From Thunnus maccoyii (Eukaryota; Chordata; Actinopteri; Scombriformes; Scombridae): a DNA stretch of 64,000 nucleotides. Location of the stretch: contig NC_056539.1 of assembly GCF_910596095.1 (NCBI RefSeq), forward strand, positions 6,132,001-6,196,000, given 5' to 3'. Shown piece by piece: positions 12,601 to 23,964 of the stretch. Positions within the stretch are counted from its first letter, which is position 1; every line of letters starts with the position of its first letter. The notes below the pieces were generated by a model. The model saw only the letters and a list, made by a program, of their open reading frames with translations, searched no databases and was not told the DNA's origin. A program made the position numbers and the translations under genes.

Positions 12601-14617
12601 TTACATGTCTGCTAATATATGCAGAACTCAAACCTGCAGGCAGAAACTCTCAAAGACTTGCTATATGGCTCAGTATGCATTGTGTTAAAATGTGACAGCT
12701 CAGCCAAACAAGGATGGAGCAAGTAAATCCAGACTGAGTGGTCTGATTGTAAATCATCAGATGATTAATAAGTGAATGACATTTATTCTTTTGAGTGCTT
12801 TCATTTCGTTAAAAGACAGATCTTTATCTGCCTTACAGGACATGTTAAGCTTCAGACTGTTAATGAGGGTGTATTATAAAGAAAACTGAAAATATAGAGG
12901 TTTGACATATATGTAGGGCAGTCATTTTGTACAGAAACGTATAAATGATAAGCAAGCAGGGCTGCAACTAATGTTTATTTTCATTATCGATTAATCTGTC
13001 AATTATTTTCCTCAGTTGATTTTTGTCTAAAAAACTGTCAGAAAATGGTGAAAAATGTTCCTAATGCCCAAGAGGACGTCCTCAAATGTTTTGTCCACAA
13101 CCAAAGCTATTCAGTTTAGTCTGAATATCAGTAGAAGATTAAAGAAACCAGAAGCTGGAATAAGAGAATTTGAACTTTTTTTCTTAAAAAAATGACCCAG
13201 TGATTAATCGGTTATCAAAAAAGTTGTTAGATGGCAACTAATCAATTAATCAAACAATCTTCACAGCTCTATAAACAAGTGTAATAAAAGTAAATCAAAC
13301 TTTAGGAAGACCCCTCTACAAAGAAAGAAAACTTTATCTGTGTTTTCAAGCTATTGGTTAAATTGCCATAAGTCTGTCAGCTGGGCCTATTCTGTAATGT
13401 GCTCCATGGCACTATCAAAGCACCAGTGTGTAGGATTTAGTGGCTTCTAGCGGTGAAGTTGCAGATTACAGATGTCAAACAAAATCTCAGAATGTGTGGT
13501 ATGAAAAGATAAAGTATATCACTTTGTCCCTAAGGTCGCTTGACTTGTAGCAAACCCACAAATGCCTGTATGCATGCATAACCTACATAACAATACATTA
13601 AAATAGTCAAATTTACCTCATATCTCATTCCTATGGTTTTAGATGTTATGTGTTCACAGGTGGAAAAGACAAGGCTGCTCATAAGGCTGTGAATGGAAAA
13701 TCAACACCTTTTCACCAATAAGAGAAATGCTGCCAGGCAGGAAAGGGAGTAAGAAGTTTCCCTTGCCTCATTAACTGATGAAGTTGATCTGTCACTTTGT
13801 AAACCTTGTTTTTCAAAAATATGAATATATGTATATGAAACAGCATAACAACCATGCATGCACTGTGTCTATCCGTTGCCATGGTGACAGCTGCTTCCTT
13901 GTTCTGTTAGAGTGGCATCGCCATGATTTGGCTATCCATTTATCCCTCCCCCGTCATTAGAAGTGCCCTCCACAGCTACGGGGTCTAACTTGATTTGGAG
14001 TGACACTTGGTGGTGAAGTGGTAGTGGGTAGGGACTGGTTTGGGATTGGGCCTGGTTCCTAGGTCTAAGCTCCTCCAGGCACCCTACTCTCTCCTGGAGG
14101 TGCATCTAAGGGATTGGAAGATCCTCTATGGTGGCGGAGGGAGACTGGTTTCCGGGTCACGGGAGTAAAGAGGACGCGAGGAAGAAAAAATCAGCCTAAT
14201 GAAAAGCACCCCGCTCCCTATGTTAATATAAGAAAGGGTTAATTCTAAGGTAACGAAAACACAACGATTCTTAGTTTCAGGTGATTATACACGATGTACT
14301 TATGGCATGAGTATTATATTCCATTTCTGCTAATAGAGCCCCCTAAATCTTACACACTGGTCCTTTAATTTCACTCTTTTTGCTAACAGTATATTTGTAT
14401 AGAATATAAAACATTAAACCCCACATTACGATACCAAAATTATCAAGCAATAATCTATGTTTACAACGTCCAGCACCCTTGTTTTGGTCTTACCGAGTCT
14501 GGCTCTTGACTCCTCCAGTTTCTGGATCTGGTTCTCAATAAACAGCACGGCCACTCCAAATGCCAACACAGACACAAGCTGAATCTTGGGCGGCATCATG
14601 ATCCTTAAAAGCCCCAT
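3601..14617 (-). CDS. hs2st1: heparan sulfate 2-O-sulfotransferase 1
   Basis: This type II Golgi enzyme transfers sulfate from PAPS to the 2-O position of iduronic (and some glucuronic) acid in heparan sulfate. Coding exons on the minus strand are 14617-14494, 10599-10361, 6285-6200, 5788-5650, 5538-5441, 4146-3989 and 3827-3601. They sum to 1071 bases, which is 356 residues plus stop, the usual vertebrate length. Every junction keeps phase with GT and AG ends. The start ATG gives [11 protein letters not shown]. Residues about 12-27 form the membrane anchor and are followed by a short coiled stem. The PAPS-binding loop is RVPKTAST with Arg80 and Lys83. His140 and His142 of the YHGH motif are the family's catalytic site. 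Arg184 and Arg189 (substrate contact), paired cysteines 201/209 and 222/228, and N-glycosylation sites at Asn108 and Asn127 are kept. The exon 4 donor (GTCTTC) is weak. Which teleost duplicate (a or b) this is cannot be told here. Confidence 0.97.
4215..4680. repeat. probable nonautonomous DNA element in hs2st1 intron 5
   Basis: The block between exons 5 and 6 carries phrases I recognise from a dispersed teleost element, including CGTACCTAGACC and GTGGTTCGCTTGGATTTT. It is not coding. Ends and target duplications were not resolved, and the class is uncertain. Confidence 0.45.
6286..10360. other. hs2st1 intron 2
   Basis: This is a 4-kb intron between the PAPS-loop exon and the YHGH exon. It contains a repeat-derived nest at about 8732-9515 and otherwise plain AT-rich sequence. 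No further exon was recognised on either strand. Confidence 0.7.
8732..9515 (+). mobile_element. interrupted inverted-repeat element, copy A
   Basis: Segments 8732-8837 and about 9233-9480 match, in the same order, the element at 42514-43746. Shared strings include CTACTCAAAAATGT (CCACTCAAAAATGT in the other copy), TTTGACACT.GAAGGCTGTTTTC and CTGAGAATGGACTTT. About 395 bases with paired ACCGGT-type motifs near the right end interrupt this copy. It stops near 9480, where a short tail resembling the end of a hAT-type element (ATCGACTAATCGTTGCAGCTT) follows. No transposase frame is present. Confidence 0.6.
10930..11290. promoter_or_regulatory. candidate intronic enhancer-like element
   Basis: Inside hs2st1 intron 1 lies a unique block with at least five TTAATTA- or TAATTA-like cores, followed by a GC-richer segment. 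It shows no similarity to repeats in the window and no coding frame. This pattern fits a developmental noncoding element, but conservation is untested. Confidence 0.3.
11660..11795 (+). mobile_element. degenerate tRNA-derived SINE
   Basis: The block opens with GGCGTCCTGGTGGCTAA, resembling a tRNA-type A box head. A decayed B box (GGTTTGTTTCC) follows, then a body with a CT-rich run and CCCCATGTTTCCTGTCTGT. The order matches a tRNA-like SINE I recognise from teleosts. The promoter boxes are too worn to be active. Confidence 0.5.
12957..13270 (+). mobile_element. nonautonomous hAT-type MITE in hs2st1 intron 1
   Basis: The 314-base element begins CAGGGCTGCAACTAATG and ends near CACAGCTCT. It has the ATTATCGATTAATC motif near one end and AATCAATTAATC near the other. 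Flanks ATAAGCAAG (12948-12956) and ATAAACAAG (13271-13279) form an 8-9 base target duplication with one mismatch, as expected for hAT insertion. It encodes no transposase and depended on a partner element. Confidence 0.8.
13417..14366 (+). mobile_element. terminal-inverted-repeat element in hs2st1 intron 1
   Basis: The left end CCAGTGTGTAGGATTTAG (13423-13440) and the reverse complement of the right end CCAGTGTGTAAGATTTAG (14343-14360) differ at one of 18 positions. Similarity continues outward for about six more bases (AAAGCA against AAAGGA). The interior lacks a transposase and includes a phrase found in related teleost elements, AACGAAAACACAACGATTCT. It ends about 130 bases from the exon 1 splice donor. 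Confidence 0.8.
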
Positions 14618-15050
14618 CAAACAGTCAGAAGAGTCATACCGCGGATACCACTCAACAGTGAAGGTCTCAGGTCCACTGCTAATGGCTAACCCAGCAAAGG
14701 AGCTTTCTGCTAGCTTTCTGCTTATTTAAGCTGATTCACAAATTTGATTCGCTTTCAGCAAATGAAAATAAACGTCGCTAACGTTAGCTGTTAGCGCCAT
14801 GAGATGATACGGGGTTAACTTAACGTTATCCAAACATTAGCTTATCTGCTAACTTACATTATAAACCCACGTAAAGCTCATGCTAGCGTCGTCTGGGAAA
14901 ACCAAGACGCATTTTTAACTATCTATGTAAACGAAACGGGAGACCACAGGGGAGAAGAACCCGTTTTAAGCGAGTCCAAACAGAGTTGAGCTATGTGCAG
15001 TAGCTTGTTGCAGCACGTAGCATCATAAAAGTGGTGCTGCAGCTTCTTTG
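14618..15050 (-). promoter_or_regulatory. probable hs2st1 5' untranslated and promoter region
   Basis: This stretch lies just upstream of the hs2st1 start codon. It is somewhat richer in CpG than its surroundings, and no TATA box stands out at a sensible distance. The transcription start cannot be placed from sequence alone. Confidence 0.4.
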
Positions 15051-18000
15051 TTTACATATAGGAGGATTACAACCTAATGTTAATGGTGCAGGCCGCCACC
15101 TACTGGACTGGAGCGTCTATCATGACAATAAATGGTTAAAAAAATGGGGAAACATACAAATAAAAAAGCATATGCCTAAACCTTTTATTCCCTTTTTAAT
15201 ACCTTTTATCCTCTTTAGAGGTACTGACGCCTTTTAGCTCTGTTTTAATCTCTTAATTTCCTCTGATCTATCACCTGCTCTCAGCAGTCGTTTCAAGCTC
15301 TGTTCCTGCCCTGCCTCATTAATCTTATCTCACATCTCCATCTTTGTATTTATTAAAATGCAGAACATGTTCTCAGTCTTCCAGTACATTACACCACTGA
15401 CACAGATTTGAAGGTCTCTTTCCAATTAAATACAGAGGGGAATGAAACACGTCCTACAATTGTGTCATTCAGGTTCAAAGCACAATCTCTGGTGGTCAGA
15501 AGGAAATAGAACAAGTTAACCGTGGTTCTTTGACTTCCACACAAATGCTTCTAATATATATATTAATATATGAATCTTTGTGTTAAGATTCTGTGAAGAT
15601 TTTGTATGGCTGCAATATTTGTCTGTATTTTTTGAATCTTTGACTAGCTTGAGTCATATCACTTCAATCATACATTTTGACAACGCTGCTTTTCTGAGTA
15701 TTTTTATGATAACAGAATTTAATAGTAAGTAACATTTGAAGCCAATCATATATTACCAGTTGGTGAAGTTCATGGGAAAACAAGACATACCCATAGTGAG
15801 AGTTTACATGCATTTAATTCAGAATCTGTTACATCCCTAATAAATATTGCAGTGTATTAAAATGAATCATCTACCTTGTGTGACCTTTGAAGTACAGGAC
15901 AGCTGTCAGTTATTTAAACAGTTTTATAGTGTGAAGCTTGTGTAGAAGTACACCATTTATTCTTTATTATTTTAGTAACAACATTAACAGTATTACACAG
16001 TATTTAAACAGTCAAACAATCAATATTTTATAGTTTTCAATAAAATGCATTAAAACAATTGAGCAGAGGTGATATTTATTTATATTATTACGTGTTATAT
16101 TACATTTTATTATAAGCTGAATGAACAAAAGGTACTTATGGACATTACAACAAGTCTCAACAAAAGTGGTGATGATAAACAAAATCAGACACGGGTAATA
16201 TGAAAAGAACTTGTAATTATTAAGATCAAGTAATGTGAAAGTAGGTGTAGCAAATATTTTACATAAATTGTATTGATAATAATGTCAGAGGAACCTGCAG
16301 TTATTGACATAACTCTGATTCTCTGACAACATGGTGAGGTGTTTCATGTTACAATAGAGCCTCAAAGGTCAGAAGCCCTTACTATCTACACCACTGACTG
16401 CAGGTATGGAACTCTTAAATATGTTTGCTTCCCCCATCCACTGTTTGGATGGAAGTGCATTGAGATAATAAACTATGTTATCAGAGAATTGGGGATGTGT
16501 CTGGTAACCATAAGTTCTCCTCTTAATCTTTTTTATGTATCTCAGATCCCAACAGTTTCTGCTTTATGATCACAACTAGGTAATGCAATACAAGAAGTCA
16601 TTTGATGTGAGTCTCATGTCTGCTGGCCCAGTGGAAGCTCTTTATTTTCACATATACAATGGGGGAATGCCCTGTGTGAGGTTTAGTTGGTCCCATTGGG
16701 GTGACATTCATTATAATTAATTCCTATTTCACCAACTGTTTTACATTTAAATGATGACTCACCGGTTGCTCTCATAATACTCTTTTCCACTGAGTATTTA
16801 TTTCTATGTCTGACAGCTGCTAGGAGAATGTTGTGAGAGGGTCCCCCAACCAAAAGCTCTGGAAGTTTCTTTTCACACAGACAAATGGTGCAAGGACAAG
16901 TAAAACTGAAGCCTTGTCCAAGACAACAGAGGAAGTCAAGTGGAAATGGGAGGGTGGGATTGGGACAGGCATGTTGGCAGGTTGGAAATGAATTGGATTT
17001 TTGGAGGGGCAGATGTATGAAGACATATTGATCATACACCACCTGTAGTAATGTAGTAAAGTACGCTGAGTCCCCACCGAGTTTCACTGCACAGTCAACA
17101 AAGTTTTAATAGCTCTAATGTGGATTGTCTGAGCTTGCTATGTGGCCTTTCAGCAAGTCTGCAAACCTTGTACACTTTTCAAAAGGAAATGTCACTTAGC
17201 ATCAGTGAAGGAGAAATTAAACATGAACAAAATGTGGTTTTATTTTTTACAGAACATGCATACGCAGCTTCAGTTTTAATGTTTATTTTCATGTTGCTGG
17301 AACTATAATCAAGTGAGTACCTTTAATTTTCCCCCATGAAGAAAAGTGTATCTTTAGCAGCATGTGATGTTGTCAGGCCTGTCTCATTCCCCCCTTTTGA
17401 GACTTCTTCAAGGCCTGAAAATCAGAAATCCAAATTTTCCTTAGTCCCAGGATTTGGCTTGACTGAAAAAATGTGGTAGCAGGCCATGCTCTCAAAAACA
17501 CCTGCAGGTTTAAACCTGGGGTAAAATATACTTAAGCTGTTTAAACAAGCCAAGTCTGATACTACACAGCCCAGATCTCTTATCTGCTGACTTTAAAGTT
17601 TGGAGGCGTGATAGTGAAGTATTTCTTTCTCCACCTAAGTGTATATTGTTACTGACAAGATTAATGTGGCTAATGCTTGATGCAGCATGTCCTCCACCCA
17701 CAGCTGGCCAGCTCCATTGTTTCACTTCTTACCTTCAGGGTATGTGCTGCCTCGGCTAAATCACAGCTGTTGTCTGAGCTGGAGCCATATTCCACCTGAT
17801 ACTGCACAGCTACTGTAAGAAAGCTGCAACAATCTTAGGGCATCTTTCTCCTTTTCCTTGAGAGAATATCTGTTGTGAAGCAATTATGTTTTTGATTTAA
17901 AACTGTACAAATAATTCAGAAGTTTTGTGTCTGTCTAAGAAAATGTATCTAACTCTGCTGGGATCAGAGATACATACATAATTTTATAGCAATCAACCAG

Positions 18001-20910
18001 TAATAAAGAAATGACACAATAACTATGTTTTTACTGCTCAAATTTAGAGCTTATTGCCGGCCATTCTTTTATGAGCTTACCGATATTTTTCATGTAAAGT
18101 TTAAAAACATGAATTTGTCTTAATCACATAACAGGTTGCCTCAACTCCGTGTTCTGTATATGAGCAATTTGCCTCTAATTAATTAAGACTAATGGAGTAA
18201 GTGGTGATGACTTTCAGGTTCTCAAGTTTTGGCAAGTAAATTACACAAAAAATTGAACCTCAATGTATTTTATTTAAATAACAAGTGTGTTATTATTGTC
18301 CTCAAATCTCAAGGAGGTGGTCTCATCAGGTCTCTGAGAGATAAGTGGGTGGTCTTGAAAAAGGAGGTCAGTGAAAAGATGGATAAGGACCCTGGAGAGC
18401 TGCTGCATCTCTTCTTATACGTGTTAAACATAAAATGCTTCACAAACATTGAATCAGTGAGTCACGTTCCACTTCATTAACAGAGCAGTGATGTGTTTCT
18501 TAGCCACTAGGTGGTGCCACAGTTCCAAGGATGAGGCTGCACTGATCTGAAATTCAGCAGTCAACTCAGTTGACCTCAAGACTCACCAATGAAAAAACCC
18601 ATATGCTATCCTCCACGTGCATGTTAATGCATTTTATCTTGAACTGAATCTTAAACTTTGACTGTTATTGTACAACTCACAATTTACACAACCCACGCTG
18701 TTGAAAAACAGGTTTTCTCACAGTCTTTCTAAAGCATAATTATAAAAACACACTTAATAGAAACTAGGAATATTTTAACTCTTTTAACGGGGGACTGATC
18801 AGTACATCCACTTCCTTCTTGAACTAGAAGAAGAGGAAAGCCATGTGACACATATAGAGGCCACTATTTTTCATCAGAAAGAAAACCGCTTGTGTTTTTG
18901 AAATAAGAACGTCAAATTCAGAGCAACATTTTGTATTTTTGGTTGCGCTCTGTCACATAAGATTTTAGGGGTTAAAACCAGAGGAATTGTGTGACATAAG
19001 AGACATTGAAATTTCCACAATATAAAGTAATATTATTTACAGTCATATATATATCTTCTACAGAAGTGTTAAAACAATCTAGTCTGCCCTCTTGAACTTT
19101 CAACTGAATGAATCAGGCAGGCGACATTTAAGTATATGCACTATAAGCTGAGCCTGGTATCCTTCAACATGGAAGAGACTCTGTCACACAATGCAGAGCC
19201 CATTACTTTGCTACAATATAATTAAAACAATTAATGGTTCTCTTTCAATGTGATTAAATGTTACTACCCGCTTATTACTTTTATTAATTATATTATCAGA
19301 AAATGTGATTTAATGGAAATCATCTACACCACTTTTCTGTCTGTTCCCTGGGAAATAAAAGACATCCCAGAGGAGTAACAGAAACAGTGTCGCCATGTTA
19401 TCAAAGACCAGTCCAGACACATACAGAGCACAGTGAACAAAGCTTACATTAAAGCTGCAGTGTCTGTTTTAGGAGAATCATGTGCTTTAATCAATTACCC
19501 AAAAACAAAGTGACAATTATTTTATTTATCATATGGTGCTAGGGGGCTGAAGATAACAGGTAACTACCATGGATAAACTGATGACCACTGCATTTTCTAT
19601 TGATAACAGTAACAGGATAAACAACAACACAATAATTGTTATGGTTGTTTGTTTCAGATGTTTTGATCATCATTTGTGTGTCAGGATATGCACAAATTAA
19701 ATGAGTTAATTTTGGTGAACAATAGACAAAATTTAATTTTCCCCTACAGTACATTTCAAGTACAAAACTTTACCGCATATTTAAATTGTTTGTTAAATCA
19801 CATTACATTTTTGGATTACATTTTGAAACAGCCAGTGTTCCTAAAAAACATAACTACAATGCAATCTATTGCGAATAAAAGCTGTCAATTCGATTAAAAA
19901 TATAATGTTTTCACATAGCCATATGTACAGTATATATAAAGCAGACAACGAATTGTACATTGGATTGAGTTGCACTAGCTATTCTAAAATCCATTACTAT
20001 TGTGTGTTAAGTCCTTCCTTAAGTTCCCTGTAACCACTATCGCTAGTTACTGAATCGGGTTGCACCATTAAAACCTCAGTAATGTGCTAGCTAGTAAAGA
20101 CTAAAGTGTAAATCGGTTGCGCAAAAACATCTGTACTTGAATCAAAAGCAATATAGGAATTTAGCATCACAAACTGTAGCATATTTGGTCATTTAAGCTA
20201 ATGTTATTGGCATAATGTTTTGTAATTTGGTATATTGTGATATTTTTGTGAATTTTAAAGTCATTAAATGTTACATTATTTAAAAGTATTTTGATCAAGC
20301 ATCAGGTCAAATATATCAACAATATATTATCTTTTAAGCTTTAGTCTAAATGGGTCATATAAGTGCAACGTTAACTTTGTCTGTTGGTTCAGTTAGCTAC
20401 ACAACAATAACACCGGGCAATTACTTGATAGAAATATTTAGTGACAAATAATCTTTATGTAAGTTGGTGTGGTGCAAGCCGTTTTAATTTAGTGATATGT
20501 ACATCTCCAAATGTTATAATTGGACAAAGTCTGAACAAAAGAATAGCTGGTGCAAGCGGCTCCATGTTCTCAGTTCTCTGTCATTATCCTTATTTCATGT
20601 TAAATGTTGTGGTGGTGAATTTCTTATCAGACAAAATAAGCATTCCATTTTTTTTAATTTGACACAATAAGACAAAATAATACAACGTGAATCATAAAAC
20701 AGCATTTGATGATTATGATTATATGATGCTACTGAAAAATATATTTGAAAAATACGCCTTAAATGTTTAGCATTTCTGCCAATTTTAGGTACAGAGAAAT
20801 AAAAAATAACCACACTTCCCATGAATTCAGGAAAAAACAAGAGCAAAACTCATGCACCATCACAGAGCTGTAGAATATAAAAGAGAGGTATTTGTGAGAG
20901 TGAAATTATT
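15051..20910. other. intergenic, hs2st1 to cldn18
   Basis: No gene was found in this 5.9-kb stretch. The sequence is AT-rich and includes short palindromic AT runs near 15555 and 19040. The last kilobase or so before 20910 should hold the cldn18 3' untranslated region; a minus-strand AATAAA motif near 19520 is one possible polyadenylation signal. The open frame at 16683-17087 has no recognisable domain and is not called a gene. Confidence 0.55.
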
Positions 20911-22570
20911 CTACACATAGTCAAATCTCTGATTCGACTGCCTTCCGTCCATACTCTGAGCCTTGTAGGAATCATTGTAAGCTGGCCGAGGTCTGTTGTC
21001 AGTCCTGTAGATGGTGTGTTGAGAGGCGGCTTTATAGGCCATCCCATCATACCTGAGAAATATCAGAAAATAATCAACTATAAATTAAAGACAGAGACGA
21101 ACAATGATAAAGAGTCTAGTTTAAAAAATATAACATCCATAACGTCATCCAATTGTGACAAGGAGAAGAATAAAAATGTAATATTGTATTGTTTTGAAAG
21201 CAGCATCGTAAACTTTTGCAACTCTTCATTACGGAAAGCATACACATACCAAAAAGACATTGCATTTACAGTTTTGCTGAGTATGTGTATTTTAAGTTTT
21301 AAAGGGACTAGTCTTCACTAGTATTTTGCATGCTTAGTAGACATTTCTGTTGGATCTCTGCTGTATTTAGCAGCTTTCTTATTTTGTTTCCTTTACGGTA
21401 CAGGAGGAGGGAAGTTCTGTCAAAGTTGCTGCACTCCAATTGGTCCCATTAATGGTCAGAAAAGATCAAGAATTAGTTATTGCTTCTTTCATTGATGGAA
21501 CGTACCGTTGATTTTTCTCTGGAGTCATTCCACGGCATGCCAAACACATCATGATGCCTCCAATGAATAGGATAGCTCCACCGATCCAACCCACGAAGAG
21601 TGCGGGACCAAACGTGTACCTGAAAGTGGATGATAATGACAGGAATATTATTGAAATTGTTTTAGCATTTAAAACGTCACAGTATGCATTCTTAATTTGA
21701 ATGTTTACCTTGGAGTCAGACCTCCTGAGAGTCCACCAATGCCCCCTCCTCCAAACGAATTGAATCCGCCTTCGGTAAAAGTCGTGAACCGAAAACTTTG
21801 CACGATCAAATTAGCAAAGGCCGATACACCAGCAATGCCACAGACACCTGAAAATTGAAAATACAGATTAAAACGTTGCAAGGTGATTTTGTTGTGAGAG
21901 GCACACATTATCAATAAAGCATTACTGCACCTGCAAGAAGAGCCATGATCCCAGCTGTCAGAGTCATTGTGGCTTTGACGTTGTCCTCCATGTTCCCCAT
22001 TTTCAAGCACTTCAGTGCAAATATGGCGATCAGACAGCCAATGGCTCCAAGAATAATACCAACAATCATCAAGGCCCGGACAGCTTGGAGCAGGGCTGAA
22101 AGTCAAAGTTATACAATTTAGATTAAAATTAAAATTTATAATTATATTATCTTCTCATCAAATTGATTTGCAACCTGTCAATGTACAGTGGTAGAAAGTA
22201 GCTAAATACATTTACTCAAGCATGGTTACTGTTAAACTGTGTTATACTTCTGTTCTACTACATTTCAGAAGGAAATATTGTACCACTATTTGACAGCTTT
22301 AGTAACTAAAGCTGTTACTTTACTAGTTAAGACTTTACATGTAAAATATATGAATATATGATCAACAAATAAAACATGATGCATTTTGCTAACAGGATAT
22401 AAAGTAGTTGACAGTAGCATCACCTCAACCGGCAGCAACATAAAACGTTGTTTACGCATTAATTCCCTAATAGTGGTAATCCAATAACATAACATAACAT
22501 AACATAACATTATGTATACATATACATATATATATATATATATGTATATGTATATATAATGTTATATATA

Positions 22571-22647
<77 letters not shown>

Positions 22648-23964
22648 GACAATATAACCCTTTTAAAGGGGTGATTCTGCATCACGGATACTTTTGATAT
22701 TCAACAATATCATACAGGACTTACTCCTACTTTTACTAAAATAAAGGATCTGAGTACTTCTTTAACCCCTTCCAATGTACTTTAAATCACATGACACTAG
22801 AAACAATTTTTAATCACCAATATCTTCATCAACCTAAAGCAACAAAAAGATTTTAGAAGCCACTATCGTCAGACACAACAGCAGCCTAAAAGGAAAAAAG
22901 AGACAAGAGATATCCTCATTTCAAAATGTTGAACTTGCTTTTTTAACAGATGATCCTTGATAATGACAGCAAAACTCCTTACTGAGTTCTCAACAATGTG
23001 AAGCACTTGGTGCTGGGTCTTTTGCTGTAAAGCATTTTGAGCTGTATTTTTTGTATGAAAGGTGCTATACAAATAAAGTTATCATAATAATTAGTATTGT
23101 TATTGTTATCTAAACTTGTGGAAACTGCTGCTGTCAAATCTCCAAAAAGGAGGGTATTTCACCAATAAAAAAAAAACAGTTTAAATGATGCCCACGTATA
23201 TCAACAATGAACAATATGCTTTTTAAAAGACAAAAACTCAAACACCTGCAGCATTGACTTTCAATTAAATAGGAAAAGGTGAATTAAGACAAAACTGCAG
23301 TGGCATTATTTTCCAGCAGTAGCACATACAATAACTCATAAATCAAGTCAGCATGTGGTAAAACATATTGACCTAAATACCATTGGCCTTAGATATTGTA
23401 CCTGTATTATATTAGACTTAAGCCTTTAAAACCTTTCATACAATATGCTCAACACTACATTCAGCTGTTAAGTAGAGTGTGGAAATGTGCTTTACATTGT
23501 GTAACACTCTGGTAAAGCTTATGCTTGCTCAGCTAAGCTTTGGATGTTTCATCAAATTTCCATTTGATTCCAGAGAGACACCATCTTTTCTGCCGTCGAC
23601 TGCATTTTCATGGAGGGGGAAAAGGAGAAAATCTGCTCTAAAACCTTCCAAATATTCTAAAGTACCTTCCAGGTAATTTGGGAAATGTTCTCCTAATCCA
23701 ACCTGAGGAGAAATATTCGATATGTCTAACTGTAATTCTCTTACCTGGCAGTCCTAGGATGGTAAAATAAGGCCTGCACTGTGTTGTACCGTATGCTGTC
23801 CCTACACACGAGTTCCATAAACCAGAATAGGTGAAAACATTTGTTACGACCGTAAAAGACCGGTCTTGTAAGCTCCACATGTCCATTGCTGTTGCAGCTG
23901 ATATTAAGAATTGCCCCAATGCGGACAACATGAATCCTATTAGCTGAATCATTGAGGCAGCCAT
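20911..23964 (-). CDS. cldn18: claudin-18, form using the proximal first exon
   Basis: A second first exon, 23964-23745, lies about 450 bases downstream of the distal one. It has the same length (220 bases), the same end phase and a good donor (GTAAGA), so it should splice to the same four downstream exons and also give 259 residues. Its start was chosen at MAASMIQLIGF to match the family, although an in-frame ATG lies six codons upstream. It keeps Trp30, GLW 48-50, Cys53, Cys63 and CRPYFTILGLP. The rest of the first membrane segment and loop is strongly diverged, with NSCVGTAYGTTQC in place of RSCVRQSSGFTEC. Mammalian CLDN18 also has two alternative first exons (lung and stomach forms). Use of this exon is inferred, not shown. 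Confidence 0.82.

Noticed and set aside
14618..14620. Upstream TTG as a possible hs2st1 start
   Set aside because: The ATG at 14617 gives the family's conserved N terminus and the exact 356-residue length.
16683..17087. Minus-strand frame of 134 codons between hs2st1 and cldn18
   Set aside because: An overlapping frame on the same strand is equally long, and neither has family features.
21705..22106. Long minus-strand frame across claudin exons 2 and 3
   Set aside because: It reads exon 2 in the wrong frame and crosses intron 2; only its last part coincides with the real exon 3 frame.
22467..22685. Minus-strand open frame with a long Cys-Val run
   Set aside because: It is a translation of the CA/TA microsatellite in cldn18 intron 1.
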